From: Planctomycetia bacterium
GTDB lineage: Bacteria; Planctomycetota; Phycisphaerae; UBA1845; Fen-1342
DNA length: 64,000 bases
Reading direction: 5' to 3'
Assembly (NCBI GenBank): GCA_015709575.1
Contig: CP054190.1
Location: 620,001-684,000, forward strand
Part shown: piece after piece, positions 10,186 to 17,717 of the stretch
Layout: the number at the start of each line of letters is the position of its first letter
Numbering within the stretch: position 1 is the stretch's first letter
Translations under genes and position numbers: made by a program
Notes under the pieces: model-generated
Told to the model about the DNA's origin: nothing
Database searches by the model: none
The model's input: only the letters and a program-made list of their open reading frames with translations

Positions 10186-13100
10186 ACACACTCGTGAACG
10201 TCGCGTCGTCAAACTTCACCGCGACGCGCTTGCTGACTCCCGGCTCTTCCATCGTAATCCCATACAGCACATCGGACGACTGCATCGTCCGCTTGTGGTG
10301 CGTGATGACGACGAACTGCGTCTGATCGAGAAACTCACGCAGGACCGTATTGAATCGTCCCACGTTCGCTTCATCAAGGGCCGCGTCCACTTCATCGAGA
10401 ACGGTGAAGGGCGACGGCTTGCTGCGAAACACCGCCAGCAGCAGCGCCACCGCCGTCATCGTCTTCTCGCCGCCCGAGAGCAGCGAGATGCTCTGCGGCT
10501 CTTTTCCGGGCGGGCGCGCGACGATTTCGATGCCTGATTCGAGCGGCGACTCCGGCTGCTCCAGAATTACGTCGGCCTTCCCGCCGCCGAAGAGCTTGCG
10601 GAACAATTCCTGAAAATGCCCGCGGATGGTCTCGAACGTGGCGGCGAAGCGGGTTCGTGATTCGGCGTCCAGCTCTTCGATCAGCGCCGTCAGGCGCGTC
10701 ACGGCGTCGAGCAGGTCCTGCCGCTGCGCCACCAGATTCTCGTGCCGCGGCGCAAGTTCCTCGAGCTCGGCGATGGCGTCGAGGTTGACGTTGCCGAGCC
10801 GCGCGATTTTTCCGCGCAGCTCCTCGATCTCCGCCTTGATCGCCTCCCAGTCCTGATCGGCATGCTCGTAGGATTCGTAGAGCGACGCCAGCGAAACCCC
10901 CAACTCGTCCTGCACCCGCGACGCCAGCGCCTCGCGCCGCACCGCCGTCTCGCGCAGCGTCGCCTGGCTCTCGTGCACCAGCGCTTCGCACTCCTCGATG
11001 TCGGCGTGCAGTTCCTTCACCGCCGCGCTGCACGCCTCCAGGCGGGTGCGCAGCGCCAGGCGCGCCTCGCGCAACTGCACCGCGCCGCGCTCCTCCATTT
11101 CCCGCCGCGTGTCCAGTTCGGCGTGACGCGATCGGGCCGCCTCCGCGGCGCCGCGCGAATCATGCGCGGCCGCGACCGCCTGGCCGGCCTCTTCCGCGGC
11201 GCGGCCGGCCTGGCGGGCCTGCTCGGCCGCCTGCGCCCGCAGATGCTCCAGCGCCGCGTCCGCGGCTCGACGCCGCTCGGAGGCGCGCCCCAGTTCGACC
11301 AGCAGTTCTGTCAGCTCCCGCGCAGCCGAATCCGCCGCAGCCGCGGCCGACCGCAGCGCGTCGTCGCACGCGCCCAGCCGCGCTTCAGCGCTCTGCGCTT
11401 CACCAAGTCGCTCGTCGCGCTCGGCACGCGCCGCGAGCAGCCGCCGTTCCAGCTCTTCGAGGGCCACCTGCGCCGCGGAGAGTTCGCCGTCGAGATAGAC
11501 CAGCTCGCGCGAGACGCGCTGCGCTTCATCATCCGCCCGCGAGAGATCCGATCGCAGCTCGGCGCCGCGGCGCTGCAGGGAGGCCACCTCGCTGAGCAGC
11601 GCTTCGCGCTGCAGCTCCGCCTCGCCTCGCTCGCGCTGCGCGTCGACCAGCGCCCGGCTGAGCAGGTCGAGCTCGGCCTCGATCTCGTCGCAGGCCAGCC
11701 GCAGCCCCCGAATCTCGGCCTTGCGGCTGATGAGTCCGCCGCCGCCCTCCGATCCGCCGACGTGCAGCCGCCCGTCGGCGCACGCCCGCCGGCCGTCCGG
11801 CGCGACGAATTGCCAGCCCGGTCCTGCACCGCCGGCCAGTGCCAGGCCGCGCTCCAGTTCGTCCACCAGCAGCACCCGCCCCAGTAAGGCCTCGGCCAGC
11901 GGCCGCAATGCGTCGTCGCAGCGCACCAGGTCGGCCGCGCGCGAGCGCACGCCAGGCGCGCCCGCGTAGTCGTTGCGCTCGATCAGCGGCGTGAGTCGAT
12001 CCAGCGCGATGACGCGCAGCGCACCCGAGGGCGCTCCGCTCCGCGCGAGGGCCGCGAGAAAGTCATGCGCGGAGCGCACCACGACCAGCGATTCAATTTC
12101 GGCCAGCGCGCCGCGCAGCACCCGCGCGGGCTCGTCATCGAGCCGCAGCAGATCCGCGACCAGGCCCAGCACTCCCGCCTCCGGCGCTTCCTGTCGCCAA
12201 CCCAGCACCGACCGCGCGCCGGCATCCACGCCTTCGCAGTTCCGTTCCAGCTCCTCAAGCAGGTCGAGCCGGCTCAGCCGTGCCGCGCGCGCCTCCGTTT
12301 GTGCCGCGGCGTCGCGCCGCAGCGTCTCCACCCGCGCGCCGGCGGCGCTGATCCGCGCATCGGCTTCGCGAACGCGCTCGCTCGCGGCGGCGGCGAGTTC
12401 ATCCACCTGCGCCAGGTCGCGGGCGGCGGCGGCGTGCTTGTCAACCAATTCGACCCGCGTCGCGGCGGCGGCCTCGCGGCGACCGTCCAACTGGCCGCGC
12501 TGGGCGGCGATCCGCTGCTGCTGCTGCTCGATGTTCGCGATGTCGTTTGCCAGCAGGGCGCAGCGGCGCGACACGTCGAACGCGCTTTGTCGCTCCTGAT
12601 CGACCGCGCGGCGTGCTTCATCGCGGCGCGCCTCGGCCGATTCCCCCGCCTGGCGGGCCGCCGCAACCCGCTCCTGAAGCTCAGACTCCTCGCTGCTCAG
12701 CGCGCGCAGCGCGGCGGCGGCGACATCCAGCCGCCCGGCCAGTGCGCCGGCCCCGGCCTCCAGCTCTGCCGCGTGTGCCCGGCGCGAGGCGGCCAGCGCA
12801 TCCTGCTCGGCGGCGCGGCGCTCCTGCGCAGCGGCACGCTCCAGCAGGGCGCTTTGCTCGGTCAGGATCGTCTGCAGGGCGCGTTCCGCGTCGGCGATGC
12901 GCGCATCCTGCTCGTGAATAGCGTGAGCCAGCTCGGCGGCGTCGGCGTCGCAGCGGGCCAGCGTGCCGCGCTTCCCGGCGGCCCGGTCGGCGTGCGTGCG
13001 CAGCTCCGCCTCGACGCGCTCGCGGCGCTGCTCAAGGTCGTGATACTCGGCGAGCGAGAACACCGCTCGCAGCTCGCGCAGCCGCGCGTCGTATTGCTGG

Positions 13101-13744
13101 AAGTTGCGGGCCTTGCCGGCCGCGAGCCGCACGCTGCGCAGCCGGCGGTCCAGCTCGTCGATCACGTCATTGAGGCGCAGCAGGTTCTGCTCGGTGCGCT
13201 CCAGCTTGCGCTGCGCCTCGACGCGGCGGACCTTGTAGCGGCTGATCCCGGCGGCCTCTTCGAAAATCTCGCGGCGCTCGATCGGGTTGGCCTGCAGCAT
13301 CGCGTCGACGCGGCCCTGTTCAATAATGCTGTAGGCGTCGACACCCACGCCGGTGTCCAGCAACAACTCGCGAATGTCGCGCAGGCGGCAGATGTTTCCG
13401 TTGAGGCGGTACTCGCTGTCGCCGCTGGCGAGCAGCGTGCGCCCGACCGTCACTTCCGGCTCATCTACCAGCAGCACGCGCTGCGAGTTGTCAAAGGTGA
13501 TCTCAACCTCGGCAAAGCTGGCCGGGCGACGGCCGCGGGAGCCGCTGAAAACCACGTCGGCCATTTTGTGGCCGCGCAGTTGTCGGGCGGATTGCTCACC
13601 AAGCACCCACCGCAGCGCATCGAGGATGTTGCTTTTCCCGCAGCCGTTGGGGCCAACGATCGAAGTGATCCCGGCGCCGAACTCGAACTCGGTCCGGTCG
13701 GCGAAGCTCTTGAAGCCGTGAAGTGCGATCTTCTTTAGGAACAC
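10184..13744 (-). CDS. smc: Chromosome segregation protein SMC
   Basis: SMC ATPase of the condensin complex, which organises and segregates the chromosome with ScpA and ScpB (not in this window). Starting at GTG 13744 it has 1186 residues, the standard size. Order: N-terminal head with IALHGFKSFADRT and Walker A GPNGCGKSN, a long coiled coil (Glu/Arg/Ala-rich), a hinge around residues 510-660 (EGVDAGARSVLGW...VLGLVADLL), a second coiled coil, then the C-terminal head with signature LLSGGEKTMTAVALLLAVF and Walker B FTVLDEVDAALDEANV. The frame stays open upstream to 14128, but that extension has no family similarity, and SMC proteins begin at xxLKxIxLxGFKSF, so it is excluded. Confidence 0.96.
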   Translation of the reverse strand: MFLKKIALHGFKSFADRTEFEFGAGITSIVGPNGCGKSNILDALRWVLGEQSARQLRGHKMADVVFSGSRGRRPASFAEVEITFDNSQRVLLVDEPEVTVGRTLLASGDSEYRLNGNICRLRDIRELLLDTGVGVDAYSIIEQGRVDAMLQANPIERREIFEEAAGISRYKVRRVEAQRKLERTEQNLLRLNDVIDELDRRLRSVRLAAGKARNFQQYDARLRELRAVFSLAEYHDLEQRRERVEAELRTHADRAAGKRGTLARCDADAAELAHAIHEQDARIADAERALQTILTEQSALLERAAAQERRAAEQDALAASRRAHAAELEAGAGALAGRLDVAAAALRALSSEESELQERVAAARQAGESAEARRDEARRAVDQERQSAFDVSRRCALLANDIANIEQQQQRIAAQRGQLDGRREAAAATRVELVDKHAAAARDLAQVDELAAAASERVREADARISAAGARVETLRRDAAAQTEARAARLSRLDLLEELERNCEGVDAGARSVLGWRQEAPEAGVLGLVADLLRLDDEPARVLRGALAEIESLVVVRSAHDFLAALARSGAPSGALRVIALDRLTPLIERNDYAGAPGVRSRAADLVRCDDALRPLAEALLGRVLLVDELERGLALAGGAGPGWQFVAPDGRRACADGRLHVGGSEGGGGLISRKAEIRGLRLACDEIEAELDLLSRALVDAQRERGEAELQREALLSEVASLQRRGAELRSDLSRADDEAQRVSRELVYLDGELSAAQVALEELERRLLAARAERDERLGEAQSAEARLGACDDALRSAAAAADSAARELTELLVELGRASERRRAADAALEHLRAQAAEQARQAGRAAEEAGQAVAAAHDSRGAAEAARSRHAELDTRREMEERGAVQLREARLALRTRLEACSAAVKELHADIEECEALVHESQATLRETAVRREALASRVQDELGVSLASLYESYEHADQDWEAIKAEIEELRGKIARLGNVNLDAIAELEELAPRHENLVAQRQDLLDAVTRLTALIEELDAESRTRFAATFETIRGHFQELFRKLFGGGKADVILEQPESPLESGIEIVARPPGKEPQSISLLSGGEKTMTAVALLLAVFRSKPSPFTVLDEVDAALDEANVGRFNTVLREFLDQTQFVVITHHKRTMQSSDVLYGITMEEPGVSKRVAVKFDDATFTSV

Positions 13745-14060
13745 GATTCGCGGAATCCGACAGGCCGCGTCAGCGCTCGAGATGAGCGTCCACAAGCCAT
13801 GGTAGCGATCACAGGGTGGCGCTACAAGATGTTTTCCGGACGTTGGGAGCTCGGCGGCCTGCCGGGGGTGTCCCCGCGCTGCTGGTCCGACCGCTGGATC
13901 GGCTGTGCCGGCGGGGTGGAAAGCAGGCGGCCGCCGCGCCGCTGCGGTTCGGGATCCCGAGAACAACTCGATGCGGGAGGGGCGCCGGGGATTTTTTCCG
14001 GCTGGCATTTGATATCGCCGGTAATCGCTGCCTAGAAGCAGGTGTCGCGAGAGAGAGAGA
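13745..14060. other. Divergent intergenic region upstream of smc and the first PEP-CTERM gene
   Basis: No gene is supported. It should hold the smc promoter (minus) and that of the first PEP-CTERM gene (plus). For the latter, TTGATA (14009-14014) and TAGAAG (14033-14038) are 18 bp apart, a weak candidate. A GA-dinucleotide run sits at 14049-14060. Confidence 0.4.
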
Positions 14061-14128
14061 CGGGTGAATGGCACCCGCACGAATCTCGACAAAGTGGTAA
14101 CTGGTCCGGAGGCGAGAAGCACCTCCAA
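14061..14128 (+). promoter_or_regulatory. Conserved structured leader of PEP-CTERM gene 1 (candidate cis-regulatory RNA)
   Basis: Three blocks shared with the second PEP-CTERM gene's leader: hairpin CGGGTG-AATGG-CACCCG (14061-14077), AAGTGG (14092-14097), and GGTCCGGAGGCGAGAAGC followed by ACCTCCAA (14104-14128), in which GGAGG (14108-14112) can pair with CCTCC (14122-14126). Stems and loops are kept while the joining bases differ, which fits a folded RNA element. The family is not recognised. Confidence 0.6.
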
Positions 14129-14167
14129 GCCGAGTCCTTACCAAGTGAAGTGAGGGAGATTGCGGTC

Positions 14168-14938
14168 ATGAAAAAGTTTTTTGCAGTGCTTGCAGGAGTC
14201 GCGCTGGTCGTCGCGCCGGCGAACGCCGCGCTCCGCATGTTCTTCTCCACGACCGGCGTGGACGCGGCGACGGATCTGTCGCTCGCGCAGATCCAGGAAA
14301 TGCGCACCAACCTGGGTAACCCGTCTGTGAACAGCGGGGCGCGCATTTTCCTGTGGGCGGAGATGATTGCCAATCCCGCCGCGCAGAAGTGGAACGGCAT
14401 CTCGTTTGACGTCGTCGTGAACGGCGGCCGCGTCACGTCGAACTCGCTCTACAACTACCGTGTTGTGGATCCCGACTTCGGCGACGTGCTCTACGAGCGC
14501 TGGCAGGGCGTGAACAGCGGCACAATCCAGCCGGACGGCTCGGTCACCAACGCGAACCTTGCGGCCGTGACCCGCGGCGAAGGCGTGAACAACGGCGCCA
14601 ACTCGGATGACTTCGACAGGCACAGCGAGATCGGCGTTCTCGGCACGGTGGCGGGTTCGCGCACCTTGCCGAAGGCCACGCTGCTGGGCTTCTACGACGT
14701 CGCGCTGAATCCGGGCAGCAATAGCGCCCAGATTTTCATCCGCATCGGCAATGGCGGTATCGTCCGCTCTGGTGCGACCGGCGCTGAGCCGATCTACCTC
14801 GGCGTGGGTGATGAGGGTGCGGGTCTGACCGGCTCCTCGTTCGGTCAGTCCAGCCCGACCGCGGACGCGACGATCGTCCCTGAGCCGGCGAGCCTGGCCC
14901 TGCTCGGCCTCGCGGCCCTGGCGCTGCGTCGCCGCTAA
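14168..14938 (+). CDS. PEP-CTERM sorting domain protein (paralogue 1)
   Basis: A 256-residue secreted protein. It begins with a signal peptide (MKKFFAVLAGVALVVAPANA-A) and ends with the PEP-CTERM tail VPEPASLALLGLAALALRRR, recognised by exosortase for cleavage and surface or matrix anchoring. The mature part has a beta-rich pattern with FLWAEMIANPAAQKWNGISFDVVVNGG and VVDPDFGDVLYERWQGVN. It is a clear paralogue of the next gene; those segments are nearly the same in both. Function unknown, but PEP-CTERM proteins are typically tied to extracellular polymer. ATG 14168 is chosen because it starts the signal peptide; a GGGAG lies about 11 nt upstream. No exosortase gene is in the window. Confidence 0.9.
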   Translation: MKKFFAVLAGVALVVAPANAALRMFFSTTGVDAATDLSLAQIQEMRTNLGNPSVNSGARIFLWAEMIANPAAQKWNGISFDVVVNGGRVTSNSLYNYRVVDPDFGDVLYERWQGVNSGTIQPDGSVTNANLAAVTRGEGVNNGANSDDFDRHSEIGVLGTVAGSRTLPKATLLGFYDVALNPGSNSAQIFIRIGNGGIVRSGATGAEPIYLGVGDEGAGLTGSSFGQSSPTADATIVPEPASLALLGLAALALRRR

Positions 14939-14988
14939 AGTCTCTCTCGCGAAGCGCCGTTCGCGGCGCCTCATCAGCGATGATTCGG

Positions 14989-15027
14989 CGGACGTTGACC
15001 GAAAGGTCGGCGTCCGTCGATTTTTTT
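14989..15027 (+). terminator. Intrinsic terminator after PEP-CTERM gene 1
   Basis: Stem CGGACG...GACC-GAAA-GGTC...CGTCCG (14989-15016) with a GAAA tetraloop, then TCGA and seven T (15021-15027). A strong rho-independent terminator that separates the two PEP-CTERM genes into independent units. Confidence 0.85.
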
Positions 15028-15192
15028 GCGCTAAGACTGGACTCGCCGCCGGCTGGCGCCTACCGCGCAGATGATCCATAAACAAAGCATATACAAGCAT
15101 TTATGATCGCTCGTCCTCGGGGTTGTCGGTGTAACAGTTGTCGTGGGATCGCTTCCGGGCCGCCTTTCCGCGATCCCGGCGCGTGTTTTTTC

Positions 15193-15221
15193 TTGCGTGG
15201 CCCACGGGCATCCGGTATAAA
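15193..15221 (+). promoter_or_regulatory. Sigma-70-type promoter of PEP-CTERM gene 2
   Basis: TTGCGT (-35, 15193-15198) and TATAAA (-10, 15216-15221) with a 17-bp spacer. Transcription would start near 15228, just before the conserved leader hairpin, giving an untranslated leader of about 90 nt. This contrasts with the leaderless pattern of many other genes here. Confidence 0.65.
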
Positions 15222-15235
15222 GACCCCTGTGGAGT

Positions 15236-15293
15236 GAGGGTGAGCGGCACCCAAGTGGCATTTTGTGGGTCTGGAGGCGGGAAGAACCTCCAA
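15236..15293 (+). promoter_or_regulatory. Conserved structured leader of PEP-CTERM gene 2 (candidate cis-regulatory RNA)
   Basis: Same three blocks as 14061-14128: hairpin GGGTG-AGCGG-CACCC (15238-15252), AAGTGG (15253-15258), and GGTCTGGAGGCGGGAAGA followed by ACCTCCAA, with GGAGG (15273-15277) facing CCTCC (15287-15291). The distance between blocks differs from leader 1 while stems are kept. It lies inside the predicted 5' untranslated region. Confidence 0.6.
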
Positions 15294-15319
15294 TCGCACC
15301 TTCTGAGGAGAGTGTTTTT

Positions 15320-16108
15320 ATGAAGCGTATTGTTGCTGTGGCAGCAGGACTCGCGCTGCTGGCCGCGCCGGCCAGCGCGGCTCTGCGCCTGTTCTTTTCG
15401 CCTGGCGGAGCGTTCTCGGCCACGTCGATCAACGACGTCGCACTGGCGCCGGCGGACATTCCCGCCGCGAACGGCGGCATCGGTAACCCGACGGTCGGCA
15501 ACGGCCAGGTGCTCTACCTGTGGGCGCAGATGATCGGACCGCCGACGAGCCAGAAGTGGAACGGCATCGCGTTCGACATCAGCGTCAACGGCGGCACCAT
15601 CGCCAGCACGCTCATGTACAACTACAACGTCGTCGATCCTGATTTCGGCGACGTGCTGTACGAGCGTTGGCAGGGCGTGAACCAGGGCGCCGGCCAGGGC
15701 ACGTCCAACGTGACCGGCATCAACCTCGCCGCGGTCGTTCGTGGCGAAGGCGTCAACAACGGCGTCAACTCGGCGGTCTATGACGACCAGTCCGAGATTG
15801 GCACCGCGGTCGGCGTCGGCACCGCGGCTCAGCGCCGCGCGCTGCCGAAGAGCGTTCTGCTCGGCTGGATCGTCGTGAACGCGACGAGCCCGCTCGCCGA
15901 AGTGTTCCTCAAGGTCGGCACCGGCGGCATCGCCCGCTCGGGCGCCCCGGCCCCCGAGTCGGTCTACTTCGGCGCCGGCGACGAAGCCGCGGGTCTCCGC
16001 GGTAACTCGTTCGGCCTGGCTTCTCCGAGCGCTGACGCGTTCGTCACGCCGGAGCCGGCGAGCATCGCGCTGCTGGCCCTCGCGGCCTTGGCGCTGCGTC
16101 GCCGCTAA
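15320..16108 (+). CDS. PEP-CTERM sorting domain protein (paralogue 2)
   Basis: A 262-residue secreted protein with signal peptide MKRIVAVAAGLALLAAPASA-A and tail TPEPASIALLALAALALRRR. The body matches paralogue 1 through YLWAQMIGPPTSQKWNGIAFD, VVDPDFGDVLYERWQGVN and VRGEGVNNGVNSA, and the pair probably arose by tandem duplication. ATG 15320 follows TGAGGAG at about 10 nt. The signal peptide sets this start; the longer frame from 15263 is leader RNA. Each gene has its own leader and terminator, so they are separate transcripts. The role is probably in the cell envelope or matrix; no enzyme motif is seen. Confidence 0.9.
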   Translation: MKRIVAVAAGLALLAAPASAALRLFFSPGGAFSATSINDVALAPADIPAANGGIGNPTVGNGQVLYLWAQMIGPPTSQKWNGIAFDISVNGGTIASTLMYNYNVVDPDFGDVLYERWQGVNQGAGQGTSNVTGINLAAVVRGEGVNNGVNSAVYDDQSEIGTAVGVGTAAQRRALPKSVLLGWIVVNATSPLAEVFLKVGTGGIARSGAPAPESVYFGAGDEAAGLRGNSFGLASPSADAFVTPEPASIALLALAALALRRR

Positions 16109-16146
16109 TCAGTCCTCGGGCTGATTGCTTCGACTGAAAGCAATGG

Positions 16147-16187
16147 GAAGCCGGTCGCCCCAACGGGCGGCCGGCTTCTCTCTTTTT
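16147..16187 (+). terminator. Intrinsic terminator after PEP-CTERM gene 2
   Basis: Stem GAAGCCGG-T-CGCCC / GGGCG-G-CCGGCTTC with loop CAAC (16147-16178), followed by TCTCTTTTT. About 13 paired bases with one internal mismatch. Confidence 0.85.
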
Positions 16188-16492
16188 CGGCTGCCGTTCC
16201 GGAATCCCGCCGCAGGTAGCGGCGCTGCTTCAGCCTTCCCGAGCAGATAGGGGAGCGCCTCCTGCGTGCTCTTTCTTGATCGCGGCGACGCGCGACGCGT
16301 ACGCACAGCCGGAGTCGCGCCATCGCATCCCTGTATTCGCGGACGGGTAAAAGGTTCGGCCGTGACGGTGGCCCGGACACCAGCTCGATTTCGGGGCTGG
16401 GTTGTGCCCGAAGCGCCTGCCCCGCGCTCATGCGCCCTGATATTCTTCCGTCATCGATCCGTGTGACGCGGGTTGCTGAGGTGGTGCACTGA
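16188..16492. other. Intergenic region upstream of the GspF-like gene
   Basis: About 300 bp with no supported gene. It contains a possible -10 (TATTCT near 16441) and, just before the next start, GAGGTG as ribosome-binding site. Confidence 0.4.
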
Positions 16493-17698
16493 ATGCCGAC
16501 GTTCAATTACCGGGCGCGTAATCGCAGCGGGGAGGCGGTCTCTGGTTCCGTCGTCGCGGACTCTCAGTCCGCCGCGGCCCGGATGCTGGATGATCGCGCG
16601 CTCGTGCCGGTGGAGTTGACCGAGGCGGTCGAGCGAAAGCGCTTCGTTCTCGCGGGCGGCACTCGGCGGATCAGTGCGTCAAAAATCGGCGTGATCTATG
16701 AGCAGCTCGCCGACCTGCTCAAGTCCGGTGTTCCGGTGCTCAAGGCGCTGGACGTGCTCGGACGGCAATCGGAGCCGGCGGTGCAGCGCGTGCTCAAGGA
16801 GGTGCATGACAGCGTGGCCGGCGGCGACACGCTGGCCGACGCGATGTCGCAGCATCCGCACGCATTCCCCGAGTTGCACGTGTCGATGGTGCGGGCCGGC
16901 GAGGCCGGCGGGTTCATCGAGGACGTGCTGTCGCGTCTCAGCGATTTCGTTTCACGGGCGGACGAGTTGCGAAACAAGCTGATCGGCGCGATGGTCTATC
17001 CCTGCGTGCTGCTGCTGGCGCTGATTGGCGCGATGATCTTCCTGATGTCATTCGTCGTGCCGAAGATCCGCCCGATGCTGCAGAACCAGCCGGACCTGCC
17101 GGGCGTGACGCGGATCGTCTTCTTCGTCAGCGACATGGTGACGGATTACTACGCGGTGACGGCGGTGCTTCTCGGTGCTCTGCTCGGCGGCGTGTACCTG
17201 GCGGTACGATCGCCTGGCGGACAGCGCTTCATCGCCAAGGCGCAGCTGCGCGCCGCCGGCTACGGCAAGATCTACACGATGGTGGCGCTGTGCCGCTTCT
17301 GCCGGATTCTCGGCACGCTGCTGGCGAGCGGCATTCCGATTCTGCAGGCGTTGCGCATCGCGAAGGACTCCACCGGCAACGTGATTCTCTCGGAGAGCAT
17401 CGAAGCGGCATCGGAGAACATCCGCGCCGGCGAATCGCTCGCGGCGCCGCTCGCGGCCAGCGGACTGTTCCCGCAGGCGATCTTGAGCATGGTGGCCGTG
17501 GCCGAGGAGTCGAACACGCTGGAAAAGGTGCTGGTCGAAATCGCCGACACACAGGAGCGCCGCACAGCCCGACAGATTGATCTGGGCGTGCGGCTGCTCG
17601 AGCCGATCATGCTGTTCCTGATGGCCGTGCTGGTAGGCTTCGTGGCCATTGCGCTGCTGCTGCCGATTCTCAAGCTTTCCAGCTCGGGCTTCCGCTGA
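16493..17698 (+). CDS. Type II secretion / type IV pilus assembly inner-membrane protein, GspF/PilC family
   Basis: A polytopic platform protein (401 residues) that in the family works with a GspE/PilB ATPase to assemble pseudopili or pili. It has the N-terminal FNYRARNRSGEAVSGSVVA segment and two T2SSF repeats (about 68-190 and 270-395), each with the L-x-SG-(V/I)-P-(V/I)-L-x-A-L motif (LLKSGVPVLKALDVL; LLASGIPILQALRIA). Three hydrophobic helices are visible: YPCVLLLALIGAMIFLMSFVVP, AVLLGALLGGVYLAV and the C-terminal IMLFLMAVLVGFVAIALLLPIL. Length is usual. No other secretion gene adjoins it, so it is an orphan here. The 3' end faces aroDE with 19 bp between stops. Confidence 0.92.
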   Translation: MPTFNYRARNRSGEAVSGSVVADSQSAAARMLDDRALVPVELTEAVERKRFVLAGGTRRISASKIGVIYEQLADLLKSGVPVLKALDVLGRQSEPAVQRVLKEVHDSVAGGDTLADAMSQHPHAFPELHVSMVRAGEAGGFIEDVLSRLSDFVSRADELRNKLIGAMVYPCVLLLALIGAMIFLMSFVVPKIRPMLQNQPDLPGVTRIVFFVSDMVTDYYAVTAVLLGALLGGVYLAVRSPGGQRFIAKAQLRAAGYGKIYTMVALCRFCRILGTLLASGIPILQALRIAKDSTGNVILSESIEAASENIRAGESLAAPLAASGLFPQAILSMVAVAEESNTLEKVLVEIADTQERRTARQIDLGVRLLEPIMLFLMAVLVGFVAIALLLPILKLSSSGFR

Positions 17699-17717
17699 TC
17701 GCTTTGCAGCGGCGTTG

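Noticed and set aside
13745-14128. N-terminal extension of SMC by 128 residues
   Set aside because: SMC proteins start at the ABC head; the extension has no family similarity and overlaps the PEP-CTERM leader region.
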